DNA of 64,000 nucleotides from Proteiniphilum acetatigenes DSM 18083 (GTDB lineage Bacteria; Bacteroidota; Bacteroidia; Bacteroidales; Dysgonomonadaceae). Of the stretch, positions 41,188-50,533 are shown piece by piece. Both the position numbers and the translations under genes were made by a program. The notes under the pieces are model-generated. The model was not told the origin of the DNA and made no database searches. It saw nothing but the letters and a program-made list of their open reading frames with translations. Every line of letters starts with the position of its first letter. Position 1 is the first letter of the stretch. Location of the stretch: assembly GCF_000380985.1 (NCBI RefSeq), contig NZ_KB905697.1, positions 1-64,000 on the forward strand. Direction: 5' to 3'.

Positions 41188-41673
41188 TCAAAAATTTACT
41201 TTCATATCAATCGGCGTTCTTCCACCTCCCTTTTGATTGTCGATGCGGTAAGAAATATCCCCGTAAATATGAATCGTCCGATCGGCGTACCATTTTTTAT
41301 TCAATACATAATCAACTCTCTCTGTTTCATCTTTTTTTACTGGAATGAAAGTTGATTTTTCCGGATTGTTTTTATCCTCGTATTTCTCCGGACAAAAAAC
41401 ATACGGAAAGGCAGAAGAAATTACTTTACCGCTTTTCAGTTGTTTTATTTCATCTGTAGTTACAAAATAGATAAATGTCCCATGCCAGTCTCTGGCAAAA
41501 GTAGGATAATTTCTAATTGTAATATCCTCTTTACCGTTGTTCTTTACTTCCATCCGGAGAGTGATTTGATCCGTCGTTTCGGAGAGTTTATACACTTTTA
41601 CATCCAGTTGGGCCGAAAGTAACAAAGGCATACATGCAAATAAAAGTAAAGATATTGTTTTTATCCAGTACAT
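41188..41673 (-). CDS. Small secreted protein, island family subfamily B (copy B1)
   Basis: A 161-residue protein with signal peptide 'LLLFACMPLLLSAQ', then 'VYKLSETTDQITLRMEVKNN', 'ITIRNYPTFARDWHG', the cysteine motif 'FPYVFCPEKYEDKNNPEKS' and the end 'GGGRTPIDMKVNF'. It shares strand order with subfamily A, so both arose from one ancestor. It lies 14 bp upstream... downstream of copy A2's stop on the - strand, consistent with one operon. Confidence 0.75.
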   Translation of the reverse strand: MYWIKTISLLLFACMPLLLSAQLDVKVYKLSETTDQITLRMEVKNNGKEDITIRNYPTFARDWHGTFIYFVTTDEIKQLKSGKVISSAFPYVFCPEKYEDKNNPEKSTFIPVKKDETERVDYVLNKKWYADRTIHIYGDISYRIDNQKGGGRTPIDMKVNF

Positions 41674-41687
41674 TCAGAATATATTTG

Positions 41688-42128
41688 CTATTCAACCTTT
41701 ATTGTAATTTCTTTTGTTTGGAAACCTTTATTGTCGCGAAGTGAATAGTCAATTCGTCCTAAAAGATAAATATCCTTGTCAATCGGAATATAATTTGAAA
41801 CCTCGTTTAAAGGTGCATCGACTTTCTCACTCTTTCCCTTTTCTATAACTCTGAATTTCCTATGTTCCGTTGGATCGGGATGGAAACTAAAGAATACATT
41901 GCGTTCTTGTTTCTTGGTAGTACTGAAATGAAATATTGTTCCATTTTCAGGACCAGAGATTGAATTACTAATCATGAGATCTTGGCTTCCAGCATTCTTT
42001 ATTTCTATCCGGATGGCTTTTCTGTTGTACTGGTCCGTTGTCATGTATGCCTTTACCGTAAACTGGGCAGAAAGGGACAGGGGTATACATGCGAGTAAAA
42101 ATAGAAATACCTTTTTTAGCCGATACAT
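41688..42128 (-). CDS. Small secreted protein, island family subfamily A (copy A2)
   Basis: A 146-residue protein with signal peptide 'FLFLLACIPLSLSAQ'. It carries the A-type blocks 'TTDQYNRKAIRIEIKN', 'SGPENGTIFHFSTTKKQE' and 'YIPIDKDIYLLGRIDYSL'. The signal peptide is closer to those of the B copies than to A1 or A3, which suggests recombination among copies. It is followed by B1 after 14 bp. Confidence 0.75.
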   Translation of the reverse strand: MYRLKKVFLFLLACIPLSLSAQFTVKAYMTTDQYNRKAIRIEIKNAGSQDLMISNSISGPENGTIFHFSTTKKQERNVFFSFHPDPTEHRKFRVIEKGKSEKVDAPLNEVSNYIPIDKDIYLLGRIDYSLRDNKGFQTKEITIKVE

Positions 42129-42142
42129 ATAGAGAATATTTA

Positions 42143-42592
42143 CTATTCAACCTCTAACTCGATATCTTTCCATTTCAATTCATAGTCCCCATGTAGGAAA
42201 GAATATTCAATATGTCCCAACAAATAGATTTTTTTGTCAATTGGGATATCATTTGCAACCTCGTCTAAAGAGATATCTGCCTTTTCCGTTTTCCCTTTTT
42301 CTATGATTACGTTTCTCAATTTTGATAATTTGGGTTCAAACGGATTGGGGTAAAAACTGAAACTAGCATTGTTCTCAATTTCCTTTGTCGAACTAAAAAA
42401 CAACAATGTCCCGTTTTCTGGACCTCCACCAACCCGATTGCGAATTCGAAGATCATAATTGCTTGTGTTTTTTACCTCTATACGAATAACCTTCCTATTA
42501 TATTCGTCCGTTGTCCTGAATGCCTTTACCGTAAACTGGGCGGAAAGGGTAAAAGGCAAAATGGTGAATAAAATAAATAATAAAGTTTTCAT
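42143..42592 (-). CDS. Small secreted protein, island family subfamily A (copy A1)
   Basis: A 149-residue protein with signal peptide 'ILFTILPFTLSAQ' and A-type blocks 'TTDEYNRKVIRIEVKN', 'GGGPENGTLLFFSSTKE' and 'DIPIDKKIYLLGHIEYSF'. Its ATG overlaps the stop of the metallopeptidase gene by four bases (ATGA), so it is translationally coupled to it. This copy is therefore the best candidate for a direct partner of the metallopeptidase. Confidence 0.78.
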   Translation of the reverse strand: MKTLLFILFTILPFTLSAQFTVKAFRTTDEYNRKVIRIEVKNTSNYDLRIRNRVGGGPENGTLLFFSSTKEIENNASFSFYPNPFEPKLSKLRNVIIEKGKTEKADISLDEVANDIPIDKKIYLLGHIEYSFLHGDYELKWKDIELEVE

Positions 42593-44118
42593 TTTCCGTA
42601 ATAATTTTTAGATATATCATATAGTTGTGTATGCTCCCATAATTTATACCTCCGTTGCGTATTATAATACGCAGAGACACCTGTTATTGTCTGGATTTCA
42701 TTTTCATACGCCTCAATCTCGTTCTTGTAATATTCCGGAGGGTAAATCGATTCAAACGTAATTTCTCTCAGATACTCTTGCTCCCATTGATCCGAAGGAA
42801 GATATCCTATCATAATAACATGATCCATTATATATTGTTTAAATTCGGAAGGCACATTTTGAAGGGTTATGGCTGTCTTCATCTTATATACTTCAGGTTC
42901 TTTATCAGTGTCATGGTTTTTTATATGCAACACCTCATGATACAGGATGGAAACACGGTCTTTATTGGTAAGATGTTCATCCGTGTAAAACCGATAACAA
43001 ACCTCTATATTCCCGTCTTTTACCCTTGCATTTGAAGCGCAGTTTTCAACAAGATTTGTCTCCGTACCATCGGGTATTGGGGTATATTTTCTTACTTCAT
43101 CCAACAATTGATACATTTCTTCTGCAAAGCGTTTTCGGGCATCGGCATAAGGGTCTTCAATCCACTTTTTAGGGGGAGATGGTATAAAATCTATACCGCC
43201 GGGATCCTCTGAGTCCGGAATTCCCCAACTGGGAATAGGGCCGTTATTGCCACCACCGTTACCTCCTCCGCCGTTACCCCCACCCAAGCCGGAGCCTCCA
43301 CCGGAACCCGAACCACCACCTGTACCGGAACTTCCACCGGATCCGGAGCCCCCGCCAGAGCCGCTGCTTCCTCCAGAACCATTGTTTCCACCGGAACCGC
43401 TGCTTCCACCATCTCCCGTTGGAGATTTGTAAGGAGGTATAACACCCGTGTAATCCGGTTGTTCAACAGGTACCCAATTACCGCCACCGCCACCTTCGGA
43501 GTCTATGCAAACGAGCTTCAACATTGTTTTATATATGGGTGAATATTGTCCGTCCCCGTAGGAACGAATACCGACCATAATATCAATACTCTGGTTAAAA
43601 CAGTTACTCCTTGTCTCAGGCTGTCCGTTTCCGGATGTCAGATATCCCATTTGTTGAGAAATAGTTCCCCCGTCTGCTTGTTTGGTAAATAATTCTAAAT
43701 ACACCTTCTCTTCTTCTACGGAAGCAACCAGTCTATGAATTGTTTTATCTTTCTCCGGAAGCATTTTTATGTAAGAGAAATAATCATCCCCCCTTTTTGA
43801 AATCACAAAAACAAACTTGTTGCCAATTTCAGATCCGTTAGTTGTGCAATCAATAAAAATATTCGCATCTTCTTCATTTAACCGGATTATTCTGGGGTTA
43901 TTCCATTTCGGTACAGGAGAGAACCCAAAGAATGTTTCAATATATCCAAACTTATCTTTGAAAGAAGATTCCTCGGAAGAAATGATTCCGCTTAAGTCGG
44001 AAGGGATATCCAAGGTTTGGAGACTGTCCTCCAAAGGGATTTCCTCACAACTGTATAATAAGCCTGAAACAAGCGTTATTACCAGGAACAACTGATTCTT
44101 AAATTTTCTGTTTTTCAT
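42589..44118 (-). CDS. Lipoprotein with Gly/Ser linker and HEVLH zinc-metallopeptidase motif
   Basis: A 509-residue lipoprotein from ATG 44118; lipobox in 'LVITLVSGLLYSCEEIP'. The N-terminal domain (about 25-230) is unrecognised. A linker of about 60 residues made of G-G-S-G/S-G-G type repeats follows (about 235-305). The C-terminal domain (about 320-509) has 'VSILYHEVLHIKNHDTD', a gluzincin/metzincin-like H-E-x-x-H with a further histidine four residues on (H-E-V-L-H-x-x-x-H). I infer a zinc peptidase tethered to the membrane or cell surface. It is the first gene of the island operon, and a TATATTTG -7 element lies at 44140-44147. Confidence 0.75.
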   Translation of the reverse strand: MKNRKFKNQLFLVITLVSGLLYSCEEIPLEDSLQTLDIPSDLSGIISSEESSFKDKFGYIETFFGFSPVPKWNNPRIIRLNEEDANIFIDCTTNGSEIGNKFVFVISKRGDDYFSYIKMLPEKDKTIHRLVASVEEEKVYLELFTKQADGGTISQQMGYLTSGNGQPETRSNCFNQSIDIMVGIRSYGDGQYSPIYKTMLKLVCIDSEGGGGGNWVPVEQPDYTGVIPPYKSPTGDGGSSGSGGNNGSGGSSGSGGGSGSGGSSGTGGGSGSGGGSGLGGGNGGGGNGGGNNGPIPSWGIPDSEDPGGIDFIPSPPKKWIEDPYADARKRFAEEMYQLLDEVRKYTPIPDGTETNLVENCASNARVKDGNIEVCYRFYTDEHLTNKDRVSILYHEVLHIKNHDTDKEPEVYKMKTAITLQNVPSEFKQYIMDHVIMIGYLPSDQWEQEYLREITFESIYPPEYYKNEIEAYENEIQTITGVSAYYNTQRRYKLWEHTQLYDISKNYYGK

Positions 44119-44139
44119 TTGGTTTTCTTTACAATACCA

Positions 44140-44147
44140 CAAATATA
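44140..44147 (-). promoter_or_regulatory. Putative -7 element of the island operon
   Basis: On the - strand, TATATTTG fits the Bacteroidetes TAnnTTTG consensus. It lies 22 bp upstream of ATG 44118. A weak TTG about 20 bp further upstream could act as -33. Confidence 0.45.
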
Positions 44148-44525
44148 ATATATAAAAACCAACAAGAAAAACTAAATCCAATAAAATTACAGCAATTCAA
44201 AATTACTTTTCGCATCTATATATTTGATTGTATGGATTTACTAACTTTATTGGGACACAGAGTTAAGCATAAAAGCTTACTTTTTGATATAAAAGAGAAT
44301 TCTAAAAGTGCTTCGTCTCATACTCATTAATTTTAAAATCACAAAAATAGTCTCAACTTGTCTCGAAAGACGGACAGATTGACGGACATAATTCGACAAA
44401 TCAATGACTTAAGTAAACGAATCGGTACCAATTTAGGGTAAATTCAAATCGGTACCGATTTAGTACCGATTTGTTGTCTGTTAGGGGCTTTTCTTAGTCT
44501 GTTAAATGGAATAAGTATAAAAAAA
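44148..44525. other. Island end region without genes
   Basis: No gene is seen. The interval contains the repeated TTTAGTACC-bearing segment (44452-44478), another GGTACC-containing near copy at 44423-44441, and an inverted repeat TTAGGGGCT/AGCCCCTAA (44481-44489 and 44528-44536). These look like protein-binding sites at the end of an integrated element. Confidence 0.5.
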
Positions 44526-44556
44526 ATAGCCCCTAATCTGTTGACTGGAAAGCTAT
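44526..44556 (-). terminator. Island-borne terminator for tRNA-Gly
   Basis: On the - strand ATAGC...GCTAT forms a short stem followed by seven or more T (the A-run at 44519-44526). It lies 40 bp beyond the tRNA 3' end, inside the island, and may replace the displaced original terminator at 39580-39606. Confidence 0.5.
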
Positions 44557-44595
44557 TATCCTCGTTTTTTCTCTCTCATGTCTTTGAGAGATTGA

Positions 44596-44667
44596 GCGGA
44601 AGACGGGACTCGAACCCGCGACCCTAACCTTGGCAAGGTTATGCTCTACCAACTGAGCTACTTCCGC
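44596..44667 (-). tRNA. tRNA-Gly (anticodon GCC)
   Basis: A 72-base cloverleaf on the - strand. The acceptor stem GCGGAAG pairs with CTTCCGC; the D-arm is AGCTCAGTTGGTAGAGC; the anticodon loop is TTGCCAA with anticodon GCC; the T-arm contains GTTCGAGTC. CCA is not encoded. Its 3' end is the attachment site of the adjacent island and remains complete after integration. A strong promoter lies about 100 bp upstream. Confidence 0.95.
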
Positions 44668-44699
44668 AATAATGTTTAGTTCTTTTTACCGAAACCTCT

Positions 44700-44752
44700 G
44701 TTCCGGTACTCCTTGCCAAGGTTATGCTCTACCAACCGAGAGCACGCGTCGG
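44700..44752 (-). pseudogene. Degraded tRNA-Gly copy
   Basis: The 20-base block GGTTGGTAGAGCATAACCTT and its surroundings match the D-arm and anticodon arm of the intact tRNA-Gly 50 bp downstream. The anticodon stem is broken (loop reads TTGGCAA) and no T-arm or acceptor stem forms. It sits directly behind the promoter at 44763-44793, where a first tRNA of a tandem pair would be. Confidence 0.6.
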
Positions 44753-44762
44753 AATTGCAGTG

Positions 44763-44793
44763 CAAAGATACTTTTTTGTTTTGTGTCTGCAAA
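44763..44793 (-). promoter_or_regulatory. Consensus Bacteroidetes promoter for the tRNA-Gly locus
   Basis: On the - strand, TTTG (44790-44793), 19 bp, then TATCTTTG (44763-44770) exactly fits TTTG-N19-TAnnTTTG, the primary-sigma promoter of Bacteroidetes. It faces the degraded and intact tRNA-Gly copies. Confidence 0.75.
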
Positions 44794-44809
44794 ATATCGG
44801 AAGGGAAAA

Positions 44810-45283
44810 TTAACGAAATAGTTCAATTATTCCCCCTAGATAGAAAGCATCGGTTTCATCGAAATGATCGAGCCGGTCACTGTCGACATCCAGCACTGCG
44901 GTAACAGCACCTCTATGTCTCACCGGTACAACGATCTCTGAACGCGACAAACTGCTGCAGGCGATATGGCCGGGAAACTTATCGACATCGGGGACAATAA
45001 GGGTACGTTCCTCTTTCCAGGCAGTGCCGCAGACTCCTTTTCCATAATTGATTCGGGTACAGGCCGGTGGTCCCTGAAAGGGGCCGAGTACCAGCTGTTC
45101 TCCTGACACACGGTAAAAACCGACCCAGAAAAAGTGGAACGCTTCCTTGAGTACAGATGCAATATTCGCCATATTGGCAATGAGGTCGGGTTCCCCTTCT
45201 ATCAATGCCTGCAACTGGGGGTATAACGCTTTATATATTTCCTCTTTGGATGCCCCATACGGGATGTGTAAATCTTCTGCCAT
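44810..45283 (-). CDS. msrC: Free methionine-(R)-sulfoxide reductase (GAF domain)
   Basis: A 157-residue GAF-fold enzyme from ATG 45283. All three cysteines of the free Met-(R)-sulfoxide reductase family are present: 'GPPACTRINYGKGVCGTAW' holds two and 'GHIACSSLSRSEIVVPV' the third. 'FFWVGFYRVSGEQLVLGPFQ' is the usual GAF start. It reduces free methionine-(R)-sulfoxide using thioredoxin and repairs oxidised methionine in the cytoplasm. An in-frame ATG at 45331 lies within the upstream terminator stem and is rejected. Confidence 0.9.
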   Translation of the reverse strand: MAEDLHIPYGASKEEIYKALYPQLQALIEGEPDLIANMANIASVLKEAFHFFWVGFYRVSGEQLVLGPFQGPPACTRINYGKGVCGTAWKEERTLIVPDVDKFPGHIACSSLSRSEIVVPVRHRGAVTAVLDVDSDRLDHFDETDAFYLGGIIELFR

Positions 45284-45308
45284 AGCCTTTATTCTATCTG
45301 TGTGAAAA

Positions 45309-45338
45309 AATCGCGCTGCCGGTAAAGGCAACGCGATT
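45309..45338 (-). terminator. Rho-independent terminator of the OmpA lipoprotein gene
   Basis: On the - strand AATCGCGTTGCC and GGCAGCGCGATT make a 12-bp stem (one mismatch) with a TTTACC loop, followed by TTTTTT. It lies 55 bp past the stop at 45394. Confidence 0.85.
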
Positions 45339-45393
45339 CAAAAACGTAAACTTAGAAAAAGTAAGTTAAGTAAATTAAACCACACAGTAAAAC

Positions 45394-46074
45394 TTATCGT
45401 GCCTGTTCCTGTGCCTCGCGGATCATCTTGGCATTAGGAAGAATATACACTTCCACACGGCGATTTTGTGCACGACCGGTTACCGTATTGTTGTCGGCCA
45501 CAGGCTGTGTGGAACCGAAGCCCTCGGATACCATACGGGCACCGGAAACTCCTTTAGATACAAGATAATTATATACCGATTCGGCCCGGCGTTGCGACAG
45601 TGGATTGTTGATAGCATCACTACCTGTGCTGTCGGTATGACCGTATATCTTCACATCGGTATCGGGATTGTTTTGCAGCGAAGTAGCAAACTTATCGAGT
45701 GAAGTACGTGAAGCGGTGTTCAGTGTACTCGAATTGGTGGCGAAAAGGATACCCGACTCGAAAGTAACCTTGATGGCTTCACCTTCGTTGACTTTCTCTA
45801 CCTGAGCTCCTTCGATCTGCTCGAGTTCGGCAGCCTGCTTATCCATTTTGTTACCGATAATAGCTCCGGCAGAGCCTCCCAGTACAGCCCCTATACCGGC
45901 ACCCCAAGCGGCACCTTTACCCCCTCCGGCAATAGCCCCTATACCTGCACCGACAGCTGCACCGGCACCGGCGCCAATACCTCCACCTTTCACCGTATTG
46001 CTTGCTCCACAACCCGATAACACCAATGCGCCTCCTAAAAGGCCGATGGCAAATAATTTAGAAAATTGTTTCAT
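45394..46074 (-). CDS. OmpA-family lipoprotein with glycine zipper (YiaD-like)
   Basis: A 226-residue lipoprotein with lipobox in 'LLGGALVLSGCGASN'. A Gly/Ala-rich zipper region (about 28-75, 'GAGAGAAVGAGIGAIAGGG') is followed by an OmpA peptidoglycan-binding domain (about 95-215) with 'VKIYGHTDSTGSDAINNPLS' and 'GRAQNRRVEVYI'. It likely tethers the outer membrane to the cell wall. It lies 31 bp downstream of a small acidic protein gene on the same strand and ends at a strong terminator. Confidence 0.92.
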   Translation of the reverse strand: MKQFSKLFAIGLLGGALVLSGCGASNTVKGGGIGAGAGAAVGAGIGAIAGGGKGAAWGAGIGAVLGGSAGAIIGNKMDKQAAELEQIEGAQVEKVNEGEAIKVTFESGILFATNSSTLNTASRTSLDKFATSLQNNPDTDVKIYGHTDSTGSDAINNPLSQRRAESVYNYLVSKGVSGARMVSEGFGSTQPVADNNTVTGRAQNRRVEVYILPNAKMIREAQEQAR

Positions 46075-46105
46075 AGTTCGTTGTTATTTTAATAATTTAT
46101 TTTGG

Positions 46106-46447
46106 TTAATCGAACAGATTGAGCGTGTCGCAATAGGCCAACTCACCTGCCACGATGGCTTCAATCTGCTCATCAGTATAATCTCTTCCTAATACCTCTT
46201 TATTTTTCCGGGCATTCCGGCCGATATATTCCAGTAGTTCGTCCTCATTGATTTCAACCTCGGAATCATCGTCGTCGTCATTCTCATCGAGATAGCCCTT
46301 TTCTTCGTAGAAGTCATAAATAAGATCTACAATGTAATTGATCTCGTCATCCGAGAACTCGTCCTGCATCTCTTCAGGCAGGTTCTCACGTATGAAACGC
46401 AGAGAATCGTCCTCATCATATTCAAGTACTTTATCTTCCTGACTCAT
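46106..46447 (-). CDS. Small acidic cytoplasmic protein, function unknown
   Basis: A 113-residue, strongly acidic protein with no signal peptide or membrane segment. 'SDDEINYIVDLIYDFYEEKG' and 'YTDEQIEAIVAGELAYCDTL' look like paired helices separated by a D-rich loop ('ENDDDDDSEVEINEDEL'). Similar proteins occur next to OmpA or YidC genes in Bacteroidales. It is probably co-transcribed with the OmpA lipoprotein gene. Confidence 0.75.
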   Translation of the reverse strand: MSQEDKVLEYDEDDSLRFIRENLPEEMQDEFSDDEINYIVDLIYDFYEEKGYLDENDDDDDSEVEINEDELLEYIGRNARKNKEVLGRDYTDEQIEAIVAGELAYCDTLNLFD

Positions 46448-46583
46448 GTGGATATCTTTTTAAAAAGTAAATGTCTTCTTACTAAATAAAAAACAAATAT
46501 GGGAAAAATAAGTTCAATGACATTCGTCTATTGTTAAAAATTCAGGGTGTGTGTAGCATTTCTCCCCGGGGAATAAAAAAACT

Positions 46584-46614
46584 CCGGATAAAAGGGTGAT
46601 ACCTGCTTATCCGA
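46584..46614 (-). terminator. Rho-independent terminator of yidC
   Basis: On the - strand CGGATAA...TTATCCG forms the closing stem of a hairpin (46585-46613) followed by TTTTTTT (A-run 46574-46581), starting about 10 bp past the yidC stop. Confidence 0.8.
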
Positions 46615-46623
46615 AGATTCTTC

Positions 46624-48630
46624 TTAACGGCGAACATTGCGTTTAGCATTCTCCTTGGCTTTCTCGCGTGCCATCTTCTCCTGCATCTTCTGTGCTTCTT
46701 CAAGACGTGCCATAAAGCCCGATTTCTTTTTGGGCTTCTTCTTGTTGGCTTCTAACTGCGCCAGGATCTTATTTTCATCGATCACCTGCTTCATGACAAG
46801 AGTAAGCCCGATAGTGATCAGCGTGGAAAGAAAATAGTAATAGTTCAATCCGGCAGGATAAGAGTTGAGGAAGAAGAACATGAAGACGGACATAAAGATG
46901 GGCATGTACTTCATTCCGGGCATTGCCTGCGAACCGGTGTCGGTCATCGACATGTTGTACTTGGTATAGAAGACGTTGACCACGGTCATCAGCAGACAGA
47001 ATATGCTGATATGATTACCCAGGAAACGGGTGATCAGGGGAATATTGCCGCTCCATGATATAAGGGAGTCGTAGGTGGACAGGTCATCTGCCCAAAGGAA
47101 ACCCTGCTGGCGCAACTCGATGGCAGCCGGGAAGAAAAAGAAGAGAGCCAGCAGTACGGGCATCTGTATCAACATGGGAAGACAACCGCTCATGGGATTG
47201 ACTCCCGCCTTGTTGTAAAGCTCCATAGTAGCCTGTTGCCGCTTCATCATCATCTCCTGGTCGTTACCCGGGTATTTCTTCTCAAATTCCTGTATCTGCG
47301 GACGAAGCACCCTCATCTTAGCCGATGACATAAACGATTTGTAAGTAAGCGGCAGGGTGATCAGTTTCACCATAAGGGTGAGTATCAGGATAATCAATCC
47401 CATACCCCAGTTGAGGGAGAGGAAGAAATTAAAAACAGGGATCACAAACCACTTGTTAACCCAACTAAGCCAACGGTAACCGAGATATACATTCTCCTCG
47501 AGTTGCAGCTTGTCTGTACTGTTGGCGACATCCTTGTCGTATGCCTTGAGTGTATTGTAGTGTACCGGTCCGAAGTAGTAGTTAAAGCCTGCAGTAAGCA
47601 GGTCGCTATCTGGGCTTACTATAGCGGGTACCCACCCTTCAGCCTTGTAATATTTGGTGTAATCGGGATCGTTAAGCACTTCGGAACTAAGTATAGTGTT
47701 ACTGAAAGGTTGCTTACCGATAATGATGGAAGTAAAATACTGATCTTTGAACGAGAACCACTTCAACGGTTCTGAGAGTTCCTTTCGATCGTTCTTGGAT
47801 TCACTCATCTTCTGTACATCCTGTTTGTCATATTTATAGTGGATACGAGTGAAACGATTCTCGAAGGTGCGTCCCTTCTCCTGTTGACGGATCTTCTGCT
47901 CCCAGTTCATACGGAAATTGGTGAGGCTTTCCGGGTGAAGACCATTCTTCATACCAGCCAGACGCACCTCGAAATCCATCATGTATTCATCGGGCGGAAG
48001 GGTATATACAAAATCAATATATTGATCGGGACTTTGTTGCAGGCGCATAGTGACAGAATGACTGTCACCACCTGAAACAGGAGTAAAGATTTGGTCTTCG
48101 GTGGAGAGATGGACACTGTTGCGGTTGAACAGGTTAAGATTGAAACGCGCTTCATTAGATCCATTGAACAATAAGAGATTTTCCCCCGTGTGGTGAAGAT
48201 ATTCCTTAAGTTGTACAGACTGGATGGAACCACCACGTGTGCTGAGAAGAATACGTACCTTTTCGTTCTCCAGAACAACGGTTTCTTCCTGAACCGAAGA
48301 AGAGGCGCCTGGCTGCATCGCTAAAGTTACGGAATCCTCACTTTGTTCCAATACAGAAACGATAGAAGTATCTGCAGACGATGATAAGGAACCTGCACTA
48401 AAAAAATCAGCTACGGCATTCTCCCCTGTACCCGGCAGGGCTGTGTCAGCCTGTGTATCTACTCTCTTTTGTTGTGCTTCGAGTTGTGCACGTTCTGCTT
48501 CCACCATTGCAATGGAGTCGCGCATGCGCTGCTGTGCCTCAATCTGTTCACGATTGGGCCTGTTATAAATAGTAAAAGCAATAATGATGGCTGTGATAAG
48601 CAGCAATCCTGTGACTGTATTTTTATCCAT
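46624..48630 (-). CDS. yidC: Membrane protein insertase YidC
   Basis: A 668-residue YidC of the Gram-negative type. One N-terminal span ('VTGLLLITAIIIAFTIYN') is followed by a low-complexity linker, a large periplasmic beta domain (about 105-380) and the five-span 60KD_IMP core (about 395-620). The core has 'WGMGLIILILTLMVKLITLP' and 'KYMPIFMSVFMFFFLNSYPA', with the conserved arginine of the hydrophilic groove near 'SSAKMRVLRPQI'. The basic tail fits ribosome contact. It inserts inner-membrane proteins alone or with SecYEG. It follows pyrG by 9 bp. Confidence 0.96.
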   Translation of the reverse strand: MDKNTVTGLLLITAIIIAFTIYNRPNREQIEAQQRMRDSIAMVEAERAQLEAQQKRVDTQADTALPGTGENAVADFFSAGSLSSSADTSIVSVLEQSEDSVTLAMQPGASSSVQEETVVLENEKVRILLSTRGGSIQSVQLKEYLHHTGENLLLFNGSNEARFNLNLFNRNSVHLSTEDQIFTPVSGGDSHSVTMRLQQSPDQYIDFVYTLPPDEYMMDFEVRLAGMKNGLHPESLTNFRMNWEQKIRQQEKGRTFENRFTRIHYKYDKQDVQKMSESKNDRKELSEPLKWFSFKDQYFTSIIIGKQPFSNTILSSEVLNDPDYTKYYKAEGWVPAIVSPDSDLLTAGFNYYFGPVHYNTLKAYDKDVANSTDKLQLEENVYLGYRWLSWVNKWFVIPVFNFFLSLNWGMGLIILILTLMVKLITLPLTYKSFMSSAKMRVLRPQIQEFEKKYPGNDQEMMMKRQQATMELYNKAGVNPMSGCLPMLIQMPVLLALFFFFPAAIELRQQGFLWADDLSTYDSLISWSGNIPLITRFLGNHISIFCLLMTVVNVFYTKYNMSMTDTGSQAMPGMKYMPIFMSVFMFFFLNSYPAGLNYYYFLSTLITIGLTLVMKQVIDENKILAQLEANKKKPKKKSGFMARLEEAQKMQEKMAREKAKENAKRNVRR

Positions 48631-48639
48631 TATCAGTTT

Positions 48640-50533
<1,894 letters not shown>

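Larger units (their letters stand above)
39616..44619. mobile_element. 5-kb tRNA-Gly-integrated island without an integrase
   Basis: A 27-bp direct repeat (39616-39642 and 44593-44619), identical in sequence, equals the last 24 bases of tRNA-Gly plus three flanking bases. It is the standard signature of a site-specific insertion at a tRNA 3' end. The intact tRNA is at the right end, and the left copy sits next to the old terminator. Both inner ends carry a related 27-bp segment (39694-39720 and 44452-44478, 22 of 27 positions alike, containing TTTAGTACC). The cargo is one - strand operon of small exported proteins. No integrase, excisionase or relaxase gene is present, so it is non-autonomous or a deletion remnant. 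Confidence 0.8.

Noticed and set aside
40135-42592. Possibility that the small island proteins are lipoproteins
   Set aside because: Signal peptides end in L-S-A-Q with no cysteine at the cleavage site, so signal peptidase I cleavage fits better.
43191-43493. Overlapping long proline/valine-rich frames on both strands
   Set aside because: They are shadows of the Gly/Ser-rich linker of the metallopeptidase lipoprotein; the true frame has a lipobox, the linker and the HEVLH motif.
44148-44595. Search for a short integrase or excisionase remnant at the tRNA end of the island
   Set aside because: No frame there carries R-H-R-Y motifs or helix-turn-helix features; only repeats and a terminator are visible.
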